Position numbers and translations under genes: made by a program
Origin: Sorangium sp025924095
GTDB taxonomy: Bacteria; Myxococcota_A; Polyangia; Polyangiales; Polyangiaceae
DNA: 64,000 bases
Assembly (NCBI RefSeq): GCF_051521505.1
Contig: NZ_CP150356.1
Span: 8,370,001 to 8,434,000, forward strand
Reading direction: 5' to 3'
The notes under the pieces: model-generated
Databases searched by the model: none
The model's input: the letters and a program-made list of their open reading frames with translations, nothing else
Told to the model about the DNA's origin: nothing
Shown: in pieces, positions 27,518-36,932 of the stretch
How positions within the stretch are numbered: the first letter of the stretch is position 1
Layout: each line of letters opens with the position of its first letter

Positions 27518-27752
27518 GGCTGCAGGGCGACGAGCACCGTGCGCTCCTCGAACTGCCCGTGAAGCGCTAGTCCCTTCGCGTGCGGCGATCTGGCGGGATT
27601 CTCTCATTGACCGTCGAGGCGTGGCCGGGCCCATGGTCAGCGTTCCTGGCACCATGGGTTCGGCACGATCGCTGCAAGATGCGGCGCGCGCTCCGTCTTC
27701 TGAAGAGATCGATCGCCTTGATCGCAGTATCCTCGAACCCTTGAGAGAACCC

Positions 27753-28385
27753 ATGAGACATCTTCTTTCGATTGCTCTGGCAACGATATCCGCGCTTGCC
27801 GTCGGCTGCGTCGAAGGCGAACCGCACGGGCCGGGCCTGTCCGGCGATGAGAGCGACGCTATCGGCGAGAGTCAGCTGGCGCTCGGCGAGGCGGCATGCG
27901 CAACCGTCGGGCTGTCGAGCTCAGGCGACCAGAACGGGATCACCCGCTCGACCGTCGGCGCGCAAGCGAGCCCGGATTGGACTTACAACCCAGTGGGTTG
28001 TCCTTACCAGTACATCGTGGAGTACACGAATCTACCCACAAGCCCCAACCAAGCGCTCCGGGCCTATCCTCGGTTTCTGGACGGCAGTCATTTCGACGAC
28101 ATCACGAACGAGATCGACTGCGAGCGGTCGCACCTGTTGACGGGCACGTATGTCTGGCCTACCAGCACCACGACCGACCCCACCATCTACACCCATGTCC
28201 AGGATGGTGTCTGGAGCGGGACCTCTTGCAGCTATGACTCCTCGGGCACGCTACCGCGCGTTGATGGAGTGCACAAGATTCGAGTCGCGGCGCGGGCATA
28301 CTACTGCGCCCTCGCAGATGGCTGCTCTGCCTACACGCGCACGAGTCTCCGGGTCGAAGTCGATCCGATTTGGTCCCTCGAGTGA
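27753..28385 (+). CDS. Cys-containing lipoprotein, unknown function
   Basis: The 210-residue product has a lipobox (ISALAVGCVEG), an acidic 30-residue linker and a compact beta-rich domain with five Cys that could form disulfides (EIDCERSHLLTGTYVWP; VWSGTSCSYDSSG; ARAYYCALADGCSAYTR). GAGAGAACCC precedes the ATG. The frame is open upstream to 27621, but that stretch is not signal-like. Codon use is less GC-extreme than neighbours. No family was recognised. Confidence 0.72.
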   Translation: MRHLLSIALATISALAVGCVEGEPHGPGLSGDESDAIGESQLALGEAACATVGLSSSGDQNGITRSTVGAQASPDWTYNPVGCPYQYIVEYTNLPTSPNQALRAYPRFLDGSHFDDITNEIDCERSHLLTGTYVWPTSTTTDPTIYTHVQDGVWSGTSCSYDSSGTLPRVDGVHKIRVAARAYYCALADGCSAYTRTSLRVEVDPIWSLE

Positions 28386-28927
28386 ACAGCAAACCTGACA
28401 GCTGATGCGTCGGGCGGCGTGCGCTCCTGCGCGTCGTTCGAGCCCTTCCGTGGGGCTCCGAGGCGCTCGTGCCGGCGATCCGCAAGAGCGAAGCGGCGTC
28501 GGGCGCAGATCGCGAGCAAGCTTGCCCGCCGCTGTCGCCTCCGCCGCTCCCAACGCCGCTGCTCCCGCTCTCCATGGCGCCGCCCGTCGCGCCGCTTGCG
28601 CCTGTGCTGCCGATTACAACCGTGGCGCCCCGCCGCCGGTCGAGCCGCCCGAAGCGCCGTCACCCTCCGAGGAAATGCAGGAGAAATGCAGCCGCGCCAC
28701 AGCCAAGGGCTGCGCTGGAAAGATTCCCCATAGCCGGAGAGAGGACCTAGCTCTCATAAGCAAAGACCTCGGTCCGGCAGCGAGCAAAGCGCAGATCGAC
28801 GCGGCTCGATCAGGGCTCGGCGGCGCGCCCAGGCCGCCGCGCAGGGCGCAAGAATTGCCACATCGCGCGACGGGCCGTCTGGTATACGTGCGCGGAAAGG
28901 AGCCGCCCCCCCGCGGCAGCGACCCTC
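28386..28927. other. Intergenic region, 542 bases; possible remnant of a Gly/Ser linker lipoprotein
   Basis: No intact gene is convincing. Around 28500-28575 the minus strand reads as a Gly/Ser-rich linker (SGSSGVGSGGGDSGGQACS), typical of local lipoproteins, but it has no signal peptide and is interrupted upstream and downstream. It may be gene debris. The last 100 bases presumably hold the ABC-F promoter. Confidence 0.3.
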
Positions 28928-30550
28928 GTGATCCGCCTCGATTCTATCAGCAAGCAGCACGGTAAGCAGATCCTCTTCCTCGAGGCCTCCGCGGCGGTGA
29001 ACCGCGGCGAGAAGATCGGCCTGGTCGGGCCGAACGGCTCCGGCAAGACGACGATCTTCCGGATGATCACCAAGGAGGAGGCGCCCGACGGCGGCCAGGT
29101 CGCGATCGACCGCGGCGTCACCATCGGCTACTTCAGCCAGGATGTCGGCGAGATGAAGGGCAGGAGCGCCGTCGCCGAGACCATGGACGGCGCCGGCCCG
29201 GTCTCCACCGTCGCCGCGGAGCTCCGCGACCTCGAGGCCGCGCTCGCCGACCCCGAGCGCATGGACGAGATGGAAAGCCTGATCGAGCGCTTCGGGCAGG
29301 CGCAGGCCCGCTACGAGGAGCTCGGCGGCTACGCGCTCGACGCCAAGGCGCGCGAGATCCTCGCCGGCCTCGGCTTCAGCCAGGCCACGATGGACGGCGA
29401 CGTCGGCGCCCTCTCGGGCGGCTGGAAGATGCGCGTCGCGCTCGCGCGCATCCTCCTCATGCGGCCTGACGCGCTCCTGCTCGACGAGCCGACCAACCAC
29501 CTCGACATCGAGTCGATCATCTGGCTCGAAGGGTACCTGAAGCAGTATCCAGGCGCGCTCGTCATGACCTCGCACGATCGCGAGTTCATGAACCGCATCG
29601 TCACGAAGATCATCGAGATCGACGGCGGCGAGCTCACCAGCTACTCGGGCAATTACGAGTTCTACGAGCAGCAGCGCGCCATCAACGAGCAGCAGGCCGA
29701 GGCCCAGTACGAGCGCCAGCAGGCGATGCTCGCGAAGGAGATGCGCTTCATCGAGCGCTTCAAGGCGCAGGCCGCCAAGGCGGCGCAGGTCCAGTCGCGC
29801 GTGAAGAAGCTCGAGAAGATCGACAAGGTCGAGCCGCCGAAGCGCCGGAAGACCATCCGCTTCGAGTTCAAGCCCGCGCCGCGCTCGGGCGACGACGTGG
29901 CGCGCCTCGACGGGGTCAGGAAATCGTTCGGAGGCCGCCCCATCTACGACGGGCTCGATCTCCTGATCCGCCGCCGCGAGCGCTGGTGCGTCATGGGCGT
30001 GAACGGCGCCGGCAAGTCCACCCTCCTCAAGCTCGTCGCGGGGACCTCCGCGCCGGACGCCGGCGAGGTGAGCGTCGGCGCGAGCGTCAAGATGGGGTAC
30101 TTCGCGCAGCACGCGATGGAGCTCCTCGACCCGACCCGCTCCGTCTGGGAGTCCATCGTCGCGAGCTTCCCCCAGGCCTCCATCGGCTCGCTCCGCACGC
30201 TCGCCGGCGCATTCGGCTTCTCCGGCGACGACATCGAAAAGCCCTGTCGCATCCTGTCCGGCGGCGAGAAGGCGCGCCTCGTGCTCGCGATCATGCTCTA
30301 CGATCCGCCGAATTTCCTCGTCCTCGACGAGCCGACAAACCACCTCGATATGGCGACCAAGGAGATGCTCGTCGGGGCGCTCGCCTCGTTCGAGGGCACC
30401 ATGCTGTTCGTCTCGCACGATCGCCGCTTCCTCGCCTCGCTGTCGAACCGCGTCCTCGAGCTCGTGCCCGAGGGACCGCGCGTCTACGGCGGCGGATACC
30501 TGGAGTATGTCGCCCAGAGCGGACACGAGGCGCCAGGCATCCGGAGCTGA
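28928..30550 (+). CDS. ABC-F family ATPase
   Basis: The 540-residue protein contains two complete ABC ATPase domains and no membrane segments. Domain 1 has Walker A GPNGSGKTT, signature LSGGWKMRVALA and Walker B LLLDEPTNHLD. Domain 2 has GVNGAGKST, LSGGEKARLVLA and FLVLDEPTNHLD. Between them lies the ABC-F linker: a charged helical segment rich in Gln/Glu/Lys (about residues 245-320) that in this family reaches toward the ribosomal P-site tRNA. A translation-factor or antibiotic-protection role is expected from the family. The start codon is GTG. It is most similar by eye to the housekeeping YheS/EttA-like group. Confidence 0.92.
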   Translation: MIRLDSISKQHGKQILFLEASAAVNRGEKIGLVGPNGSGKTTIFRMITKEEAPDGGQVAIDRGVTIGYFSQDVGEMKGRSAVAETMDGAGPVSTVAAELRDLEAALADPERMDEMESLIERFGQAQARYEELGGYALDAKAREILAGLGFSQATMDGDVGALSGGWKMRVALARILLMRPDALLLDEPTNHLDIESIIWLEGYLKQYPGALVMTSHDREFMNRIVTKIIEIDGGELTSYSGNYEFYEQQRAINEQQAEAQYERQQAMLAKEMRFIERFKAQAAKAAQVQSRVKKLEKIDKVEPPKRRKTIRFEFKPAPRSGDDVARLDGVRKSFGGRPIYDGLDLLIRRRERWCVMGVNGAGKSTLLKLVAGTSAPDAGEVSVGASVKMGYFAQHAMELLDPTRSVWESIVASFPQASIGSLRTLAGAFGFSGDDIEKPCRILSGGEKARLVLAIMLYDPPNFLVLDEPTNHLDMATKEMLVGALASFEGTMLFVSHDRRFLASLSNRVLELVPEGPRVYGGGYLEYVAQSGHEAPGIRS

Positions 30551-30691
30551 CGGGGACCTCGCGCATGGCCGCGCGGGGCGCGCCCGGCCATGCGGGCTGC
30601 ACCTGAGCCAGACTCCCGCTCGTCGGCTCCATTCACCGCGCGGCGCGAGGTGAACACACGCTCAAGGTTTCGCGCTATCGTAAGGGCCTAG

Positions 30692-33319
30692 ATGGATCAG
30701 CTCGGTAGACCGAGCCCAGAGCGGCTCTCCGGCTTCATCCAGCGCCACCGCGACGCGGTCCTGGAGGCATGGAAACAGCGAGTCCGCGCGACGAGCCCGG
30801 CGCGGCGGCTGTCGGATCCGATGTTGATCGACCATGTCCCGCACGTCCTCGCCTACATCGCCGAGGTCACGGGCAGCGCGAGCACGGGGGCCGCGGTCGA
30901 CCGGAAGCTCCAGGACATGCCCGGGTATCACGCGCTGAGCCGGCTGGCCCACGGGTACGACCTCGCCGACGTGGTGATGGAATACGCGGCGCTCCGCGCC
31001 GTGATCCTGGAGATGTGGGAGCGGGACGGCGGCGGGGACGGCGGGCGCGAGCTGATCCAGCTGAACGCGGCGATCGACGAGGCGATCGCGGACGCCGTGT
31101 CGCGCTACCAGGAGGCGCGCGTGCGCCTGCTCCAGGCGCTCGACGTGATCTCGGCGGCCGCCCTCGGCAGCAGCGACCTGGACACCTTCCTGAACGCGCT
31201 CATCCGGGCCACGCGGGAGGCGGCGGCCGCCGTGGACGTGGCGATCGTCCTGCTCGGGGACGCGGACAGCCTCGAGGTGCACGCGACCGCCGGCCTCGAC
31301 GACGGGCCGCTGCTCGGCCCGCCGCTCGAGGCGACGCGGGAGCTCGCCCGGGCGGTCCTCGCGCTGCGCGGGCCCACCTCGCTCGACGCCGCGCTCCCGA
31401 CCTTGCCCGTGACGGCGCGGGAGATCCGGTCGAGGGGGCTGCGCGCCGTCCACGGGGTGCCGCTGCTCCACCAGGGGCATCCGATCGGCGTCGCGATCCT
31501 CGGCTCCCGCAGCGCTAAGGAGTTCTCGGACGAGGACCTGCTGATGCTCCGCACGATGACCAGCCGGGCGACCGGGATCATCGTGCAGGCGCAGCTCGTC
31601 GCGAAGGAGCGCGCGTCGCGGCACCAGGCGGACGACGCCCGCGCGCTGCTCGCGACCGTGGTCGAGCAGATGCCGGCGGGGCTCATCATCGGCGAGCGGG
31701 AGACGGGGCGCGTCCTGCTCACGAACCAGCAGGCCACGGCGATCTTCCGGGGGTCGCTCGCCGGCATCCAGAGCGTCGAGGGCTACAACCGCTACCGGGG
31801 TTTCCACCCGCGGTCGGGCAAGCCGTACGAGACGTGGGAGTGGCCGCTCGCGCGCACCGTCACGACGGGCGAGGTCGTGAACGACGAGGAGATCGACCTG
31901 CTCCGCGGCGACGGCACCTGGGGCCGGATCCTCGTGCGCTCGTCGCCGGTCCGGGATCCGGGCGGGCGCGTCTCGGCGGGGGTCGTGACCTTCTTCGACA
32001 TCACCGAGCGCACGCGCGCCGAGCAGGGGCAGCGCTTCCTCGCCGCCGCGAGCGCCGCCCTGAGCGACAGCCTCGATCTCCAGGGCACGCTCGACCGGCT
32101 CGGCCGCCTCACGGTCCCCGAGCTCGCGGACTGGTGCATCATCCAGACGCTCCCGGAGCTCGAGGCGGCGCGGCGGATCACGGTGACGCACGCGGACCCG
32201 GAGGCGGTCCGGAGGGCGCGCGCGCTCTTCCGCGAGGTGGATCCGCCTCCGGGGCTCGCCGCGCTGATGGAGAAGGCCCCCTGCATCGAGCGCCCGGAGC
32301 TCGTCCGGGACCTGTCGCACCCGCTGCTCGCCTCGCTCGGCGAGCACGCCGCCTTCCGCCGGCTCGTCGGCGAGCTCGGGATCACGTCGGCCATGGTGGT
32401 CCCGATGGTCGCGCGGGGCCGCACGTTCGGCTGCATCACCCTGGCGACCGCGGAGTCCGGCCGGATCTACGACGAGGCGGACCTCGCGGTCGCGCACGAT
32501 CTGGCGCAGCGGGCGGCGCTCGCCGCGGACAACGCCCGGGTCTACGAGGCCGCGCAGCGCGCCATCGAGCTCCGGGACAACGTGCTCGCCACGGTGTCCC
32601 ACGACCTCAGGAACCCCCTGAGCGCGATCATCACCGCGGCCGCCGTGATGACCAAGCGCGCGGCGGTGCGCGGGGACACGGGCGATTCGAAGGCGATCCA
32701 GGCGATCCAGCGCTCGGCGCACCGGATGGATCGGCTGCTCCACGACCTGCTCGACTTCGCGAGCCTCCGCGCCGGCCGGCTGGCGCTGCGCCGGCAGCCG
32801 CAGGACCCGCGGGAGATCGGCCGGGAGGCGGTCGAGACGTTCGAGCCGCAGGCTCAGGAGAAGGGGATCCACCTGGGCGTCGTGTCGTCGACGGAGGACG
32901 TCCCGCTCGTCGTGTGCGATCGCGATCGCGTGCTCCAGGTGCTCTCGAACCTCCTGAGCAACGCGGTCAAGGTGACGGGCGCCCAGGGGTCGGTCACGGT
33001 GCGGTGCGAGCATCGGCAGGAGCACGTCCTCTTCTCGGTGGCGGACACGGGGCCGGGGATCCCGGAGGACGAGCTGCCCTATCTCTTCGAGCGGTTCTGG
33101 CGCGGCCAGCGGAACGGCTACAAGGGCACCGGGCTCGGGCTGGCCATCGCCCGGGAGCTCGTTGTCGCGCACGGGGGGACCATCCACGTGGAGAGCCGCG
33201 TGGGCGTGGGGACCACCTTCCGGTTCACGATCCCCGTGGGGAACGCCGAGGCTGAGCCGGCGGCGGGTCGCGCCGCCGGGCAGGAGCGGCCGGCGGCGGG
33301 TCGCGCCGCCGGGGGGTGA
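30692..33319 (+). CDS. RsbRD-GAF-PAS-GAF sensor histidine kinase
   Basis: An 875-residue soluble kinase. Residues about 10-155 form an all-helical N-terminal module (SGFIQRHRDAVLEAWKQRV) resembling RsbRD/RsbU-type sensing domains. GAF follows (about 160-300), then PAS with its C-terminal motif (FFDITERTRAEQ, about 312-445), a second GAF (about 450-625), an HisKA helix with the phospho-acceptor in TVSHDLRNPLS (His near 637) and HATPase (NAVKVTGAQ; GTGLGLAIARELVVAHGG). Tandem GAF domains imply small-ligand or redox/light-type sensing. There is no receiver domain and no adjacent response-regulator gene, so the partner is elsewhere. Confidence 0.93.
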   Translation: MDQLGRPSPERLSGFIQRHRDAVLEAWKQRVRATSPARRLSDPMLIDHVPHVLAYIAEVTGSASTGAAVDRKLQDMPGYHALSRLAHGYDLADVVMEYAALRAVILEMWERDGGGDGGRELIQLNAAIDEAIADAVSRYQEARVRLLQALDVISAAALGSSDLDTFLNALIRATREAAAAVDVAIVLLGDADSLEVHATAGLDDGPLLGPPLEATRELARAVLALRGPTSLDAALPTLPVTAREIRSRGLRAVHGVPLLHQGHPIGVAILGSRSAKEFSDEDLLMLRTMTSRATGIIVQAQLVAKERASRHQADDARALLATVVEQMPAGLIIGERETGRVLLTNQQATAIFRGSLAGIQSVEGYNRYRGFHPRSGKPYETWEWPLARTVTTGEVVNDEEIDLLRGDGTWGRILVRSSPVRDPGGRVSAGVVTFFDITERTRAEQGQRFLAAASAALSDSLDLQGTLDRLGRLTVPELADWCIIQTLPELEAARRITVTHADPEAVRRARALFREVDPPPGLAALMEKAPCIERPELVRDLSHPLLASLGEHAAFRRLVGELGITSAMVVPMVARGRTFGCITLATAESGRIYDEADLAVAHDLAQRAALAADNARVYEAAQRAIELRDNVLATVSHDLRNPLSAIITAAAVMTKRAAVRGDTGDSKAIQAIQRSAHRMDRLLHDLLDFASLRAGRLALRRQPQDPREIGREAVETFEPQAQEKGIHLGVVSSTEDVPLVVCDRDRVLQVLSNLLSNAVKVTGAQGSVTVRCEHRQEHVLFSVADTGPGIPEDELPYLFERFWRGQRNGYKGTGLGLAIARELVVAHGGTIHVESRVGVGTTFRFTIPVGNAEAEPAAGRAAGQERPAAGRAAGG

Positions 33320-33405
33320 GCCCGCGGCGAGCGCGCCGGCACGGCCTCCGCGGAGGAGTGGACGATCGCGCGCGCCGGCCCCAGAGGCCTCCGGAAGGAG
33401 GAAAC

Positions 33406-33663
33406 ATGGGAGACGAGACAACGCACGACCAGCTGGGCACGCCGCGGGCCGCGCGCGAGGTCAGCGAGGAGAAGCGGCCCCACCCGCAGGCGGACGTCCC
33501 CGGCGTCCGCGGGCCGATCACGTCGTCCGGGGAGCGGGAGGACGCTCCCCCCGGCGAGGTCGAGACCTGGGGCAGCGAGGGCGGCGCCGGCGTGTACGAG
33601 GGGGGGGCGGTCGTCTCGGACACGAAGCTCCCCGCGGGGAATTCTGGCCGCAAACCTTCGTAA
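33406..33663 (+). CDS. Small hydrophilic protein, 85 residues
   Basis: A very strong ribosome-binding site (AAGGAGGAAAC) precedes the ATG, which is the best evidence that this short frame is translated. The protein is polar, Gly/Glu/Pro-rich and probably disordered, without Cys, signal or membrane segment. It begins 87 bases after the sensor kinase stop and could be cotranscribed with it. Function unknown; stress-type small hydrophilic proteins have similar composition. Confidence 0.6.
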   Translation: MGDETTHDQLGTPRAAREVSEEKRPHPQADVPGVRGPITSSGEREDAPPGEVETWGSEGGAGVYEGGAVVSDTKLPAGNSGRKPS

Positions 33664-33707
33664 TTACATATATTTTAGCGAAGCCTCGGTTCGCGGCGGC
33701 CGCCGGC

Positions 33708-34082
33708 TCACGGCTGCTGCTGCTGTGTCGGCCTGGGCGCGCACCGCTGCATGTAGGCGGGCTCGGGGCAGCCTTCGTGGGTCAGGATCTCGTTTTCCTG
33801 GCACTTCACGAGCGCCGCCCGGATGTCGAGGCACTTCCCCGGCCCCGCCTCCACGCACCGGTGCACCGGGGTGGTCCCGTTGGCGCAGCCGTCGAGCTGC
33901 CCCTTGGGGCATGTAAGGAGCGGCCCGACCGAGCAGTCGCTCTCCGGTGTCGGGTCGGTCGCTGTTGTCGACGTCCCCTGGGTGGCCTGCTGCCGGGGCG
34001 TGCAGGCGGCGCTCCCGGCGAGCGTGAGCCCCGTGAAGAGGAAGAGCAGGCCCCGGCGGGGCGAGCTGCTGCGCGTGTTCAT
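33708..34082 (-). CDS. Small Cys-rich lipoprotein
   Basis: The 124-residue product has a lipoprotein signal (LTLAGSAACTP). A Thr/Ser linker follows, then a domain with six Cys in about 75 residues (SDCSVGPLLTCPKGQLDGC; HRCVEAGPGKCLD; EGCPEPAYMQRCAP) and a polyglutamine end. Disulfide-stabilised surface display is likely. It converges with the preceding small gene across a short AT-rich gap. No family was recognised. Confidence 0.72.
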   Translation of the reverse strand: MNTRSSSPRRGLLFLFTGLTLAGSAACTPRQQATQGTSTTATDPTPESDCSVGPLLTCPKGQLDGCANGTTPVHRCVEAGPGKCLDIRAALVKCQENEILTHEGCPEPAYMQRCAPRPTQQQQP

Positions 34083-34202
34083 GCGGTCGTTCTCCGTGGG
34101 TGAGGTCGAGCCGGGAACCCGAAAGGCAGGTCGCCGCCCGGCGCGCCCGGCAGACTACTCCACGGAATGACGTCGTCCGGGCGCTTTTGCCGGCTGCCCG
34201 CG

Positions 34203-34492
34203 CACCTCAACCACGGTCGGAACGAGCTGAGCCGTCCGCCCGCCTCAACCCCGGTCGGGTCGCCTCAACCCCGGTCGGGCCGCCCCAACCCCGGTCGGGC
34301 CGCCCCAACCCCGGTCGGGCCGCCTGGCCGCCTCAACCCCGGTCGGGCTGCCTCAACCCGGTCGGGCCGCCTGGCTGCCTCAACCCCGGTCGGGTCGCCT
34401 CAACCCCGGTCGGGCTGCCTCAACCCCGGTCGGGTCGCCTCAACCCCGGTCGGGTCGCCTCAACCCCGGTCGAGCCGCCCCAACCCCGGTCA
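34203..34492. repeat. Degenerate 20-bp tandem repeat, about 12-13 units
   Basis: The unit GCCTCAACCCCGGTCGGGTC and close variants (CCCC for CCTC; GCCG or GCTG for GTCG) are repeated head to tail; two units are extended by CGCCTGGC-type insertions and one has lost a base. The array runs from just after the promoter side of the small Cys-rich lipoprotein gene up to the stop codon of the barrel gene at 34490. The 3-bp overlap with that gene suggests the array invaded its 3' end. Confidence 0.9.
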
Positions 34493-35125
34493 GAACGCGC
34501 CGCCGCCGTGCGCGAGCAGCGCCCAGCTGTCTCCGCCCGTCTGGCTCGCCGCGCCGCGGACGGTCAGGTCGTCGAAGAAGGCAGGGCGGAAGTTGAGCCG
34601 GGCGCCCAGCTTGACGTTGCGCGTGACAAGCCGCTCCACCCCCGCGGTGAGCGGCACCGACACCGCGAACGCGTCGCCGCCCTCGCCCGCCCAGCCCGTG
34701 TAACCCACCCCCGCGACAACGAACGGCTGCACGATCGCCTCGTCGGCGCGCAAGACGTTGTAGCGCAGCCCCGCATCGAGCGAGGTCATCACGAGCGACC
34801 TCCCCAGCGTCGCTCGCTGGTTCACCGAGCCGATGTAGTTCCCCTCGACGGCCACCCGCGGCGACATGCTCCCGGTCACGCGCACGTTCCAGGTGGGCCC
34901 GACGCCCGCGGTGCCGCCCAGGTAGCCCAGCATGCCGAAGCCGCCCTCGACCGCGATCGAGGGCTCGGGGATGCGCCGGATGAGCGGCTGATCCGCCGGA
35001 GGGACGTTGCCCAACGGCCGATCGCGCTGTTCCGGTCGCGCCGCCCCCTGCGCTTCCGCCGCGCCGGCGAGCGCCATCATGGCGGCGGCGGCCAAGGCCG
35101 GCGCCGCGAATCGTTGCGTGCTCAT
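34490..35125 (-). CDS. Outer-membrane beta-barrel protein
   Basis: The 211-residue product has a signal peptide (cleavage near GAAEAQG). The remainder alternates hydrophobic and polar residues in strands of about 10 residues separated by Gly/Asn turns (SIAVEGGFGMLGYLGG; TSLDAGLRYNVLR; GARLNFRPAFFDDL), typical of an 8-stranded barrel. The C-terminal residue is Phe, as expected for the assembly signal. GGGGGAGAACAGCA precedes the ATG. The stop codon sits at the border of a 20-bp tandem repeat, so the last residues may be derived from it. Confidence 0.75.
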   Translation of the reverse strand: MSTQRFAAPALAAAAMMALAGAAEAQGAARPEQRDRPLGNVPPADQPLIRRIPEPSIAVEGGFGMLGYLGGTAGVGPTWNVRVTGSMSPRVAVEGNYIGSVNQRATLGRSLVMTSLDAGLRYNVLRADEAIVQPFVVAGVGYTGWAGEGGDAFAVSVPLTAGVERLVTRNVKLGARLNFRPAFFDDLTVRGAASQTGGDSWALLAHGGGAF

Positions 35126-35515
35126 TGCTGTTCTCCCCCGGTAGACCGGTTCCGTCGTCGACGACCGCCTCGTGCACACCGCAGGCCACACGCGGCTGTG
35201 CAGCGCGGGCCCGGCGGCCCCACCCCGCGCCACACGCCCGCCCTCGCGCGGCCGCGCCCGCCGGCGAAACCGCGCCGCCGCTCGCACGTAACCCGTACGT
35301 GGAAGTGAAGCGCGGCGCGCTCCAGCGGCCGCTCGCCCGGATCGGACGCCGCCTGCGGCCTCGAACCAGCTCGGATCGACGGCCACATCGCGCGAGCGGA
35401 TGGGGGGACGGGCAGCCCCGATCCTCCTTCCCGTCCTCCTGCCATCCTGTTCAAGTGGAGAGCGCCACGCGACCGGGGCGACCGCGCATCAACCGATGGA
35501 ATCCAGGAGACGATC

Positions 35516-36340
35516 ATGACGACGATGCGAACAAGGCCCCTGCTCCTCCTCGTGCTCGCGGCCGTCGGGTCGGGCGCGGCCGCATGCCAGGGGGAGCCGC
35601 CGCCGCCCCTCGCGCCCGCCGCGACCGAGCTCAAGGCGCCGGAGCCGAAGGCGCCCGCCGCGGCGGCCTTCGCGATCGACAGGCCGGGCAGCAAGCTCGA
35701 GCTCGCGATGGACGCGCCGCGGGAGAAGATCCGCGGGCGGATCGAGGGCGCCGCCGGGGGAACATTGCAGGTCGATCCCGCCGACATCACGAGGACGACA
35801 GGCCTCATCACGGTCGACCTCGCCACGCTCGAGCTCTTCCAGACCGCCGTGGGCGACGACGGCAAGCCCGGCGAGGAGAAGAAGAGCGACCTGCAGAACG
35901 AGCACGCGCGCACCTGGCTCGAGATCTCGAAGGACACGCCCGACGACGTCCGAGCGAAGAACGAGAAGGCCCAGTTCGCGATCCGGTCGATCTCGACCGC
36001 CGGCGAGAAGGACCTCTCGAAGCTGTCCGGCGCGGAGCGGACGGTGACCGTCACCGCGTCGGGCGATCTCCTGCTGCACCAGCGGCAGACCCCGAGGACC
36101 GTGGAGCTCATCGCCACGTTCAGGTACGAGGGCGACAGGCCCGCCGCCGTCACCGTGAAGACGGCGAAGCCGTTCTCGGTCGGCCTGGCCGAGCACGACG
36201 TCCGCCCGCGCGAGGCGTTCGGCAAGCTCGCCCAGAAGACGCTCGAGGTGCTGTCGCCCAAGGTCGCCAAAGAGGCGATGGTGTCGCTGGAGCTCACCGC
36301 GACCGCCGGCGCTGCGCCCGCGGGCGGCGCCGCGCGGTGA
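35516..36340 (+). CDS. YceI-like lipoprotein
   Basis: The 274-residue product has a lipobox (VGSGAAACQG) and a Pro/Ala linker, followed by a domain with the YceI pattern: FAIDRPGSKLEL near residue 50, GRIEGAAGGTLQVDPADI, a central STAGEKDLSKLSG segment and C-terminal strands. YceI proteins are lipocalin-like isoprenoid-binding proteins of the periplasm. The extended insertions are unlike the compact family members, so the assignment is by pattern. It precedes the MNIO operon by 156 bases on the same strand and could be cotranscribed. Confidence 0.65.
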   Translation: MTTMRTRPLLLLVLAAVGSGAAACQGEPPPPLAPAATELKAPEPKAPAAAAFAIDRPGSKLELAMDAPREKIRGRIEGAAGGTLQVDPADITRTTGLITVDLATLELFQTAVGDDGKPGEEKKSDLQNEHARTWLEISKDTPDDVRAKNEKAQFAIRSISTAGEKDLSKLSGAERTVTVTASGDLLLHQRQTPRTVELIATFRYEGDRPAAVTVKTAKPFSVGLAEHDVRPREAFGKLAQKTLEVLSPKVAKEAMVSLELTATAGAAPAGGAAR

Positions 36341-36496
36341 GCGCCGCGCGCGCCGCCGGCGAGCCCCCAGTGAGCCGTTGCGGCGCCGTGGCGGGTCTGA
36401 GAGACATGGCGCTCCGGACGCCGCCGGGAAACCGGATCACGCCGCGCCCGTAGGGGGTGCAGGCCCGTCGATGACGAGAACCAGAGGAGCCACACG

Positions 36497-36901
36497 ATGC
36501 TGTCGAAGAAGAGCATTTACGAGACGCTCGCCGCGCTGAGCGCGGGTGCCATGCTGATGAGCGGCTGTGGCGGCGCGCAGGCGCCGGTCAACGCGACCGA
36601 GGTCCCCGCCGAGCAGGAGGCGACCCCGGTCGCGCCGGCCGAGCCCGCGCCGGCCGAGACCACCTCCGGCGACGCCGCCGCGGGCGCGAACGTCCCCGCG
36701 GCCCCGGCCGCGCCGGAAGCCCCGGCGCCGGCGCCCGCGAGCGACGTGCAGTCCGCCGCGACGGCGCCGCTGGTCGCCCCGACGGCCACCCCGGCGCCCG
36801 TCCCGCCCACGCCGACCGCCGCCCCGGCCAAGCCCGCCGCGAAGAAGGCGGGCGCCAAGAAGGCCGGCCACGCGGGCTGCGGCCAGGGCACCTGCGGCTG
36901 A
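36497..36901 (+). CDS. Small lipoprotein-like peptide ending in GCGQGTCG; candidate RiPP precursor
   Basis: The 134-residue product begins with a signal or lipobox-like region (GAMLMSGCGG), then about 80 residues of Ala/Pro/Glu low complexity, a Lys-rich segment (KPAAKKAGAKKAG) and a terminal HAGCGQGTCG with two Cys. AGAGGAGCCACACG precedes the ATG. The gene is followed after 31 bases by a DUF692/MNIO enzyme gene and its DUF2063-type partner. MNIO enzymes modify Cys in precursor peptides (bufferins, methanobactin, HvfA). The Gly/Cys terminal motif resembles the EGKCG-type motifs of HvfA-like precursors. The precursor role is inferred from context and motif. Confidence 0.72.
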   Translation: MLSKKSIYETLAALSAGAMLMSGCGGAQAPVNATEVPAEQEATPVAPAEPAPAETTSGDAAAGANVPAAPAAPEAPAPAPASDVQSAATAPLVAPTATPAPVPPTPTAAPAKPAAKKAGAKKAGHAGCGQGTCG

Positions 36902-36932
36902 TCCCGATCGGCCCTGCCCGCCCCGCCCCCCC

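Noticed and set aside
28405..28965. A 186-residue gene upstream of the ABC-F gene
   Set aside because: Arg/Ala-rich, no ribosome-binding site, no domain, and overlaps the ABC-F start in another frame.
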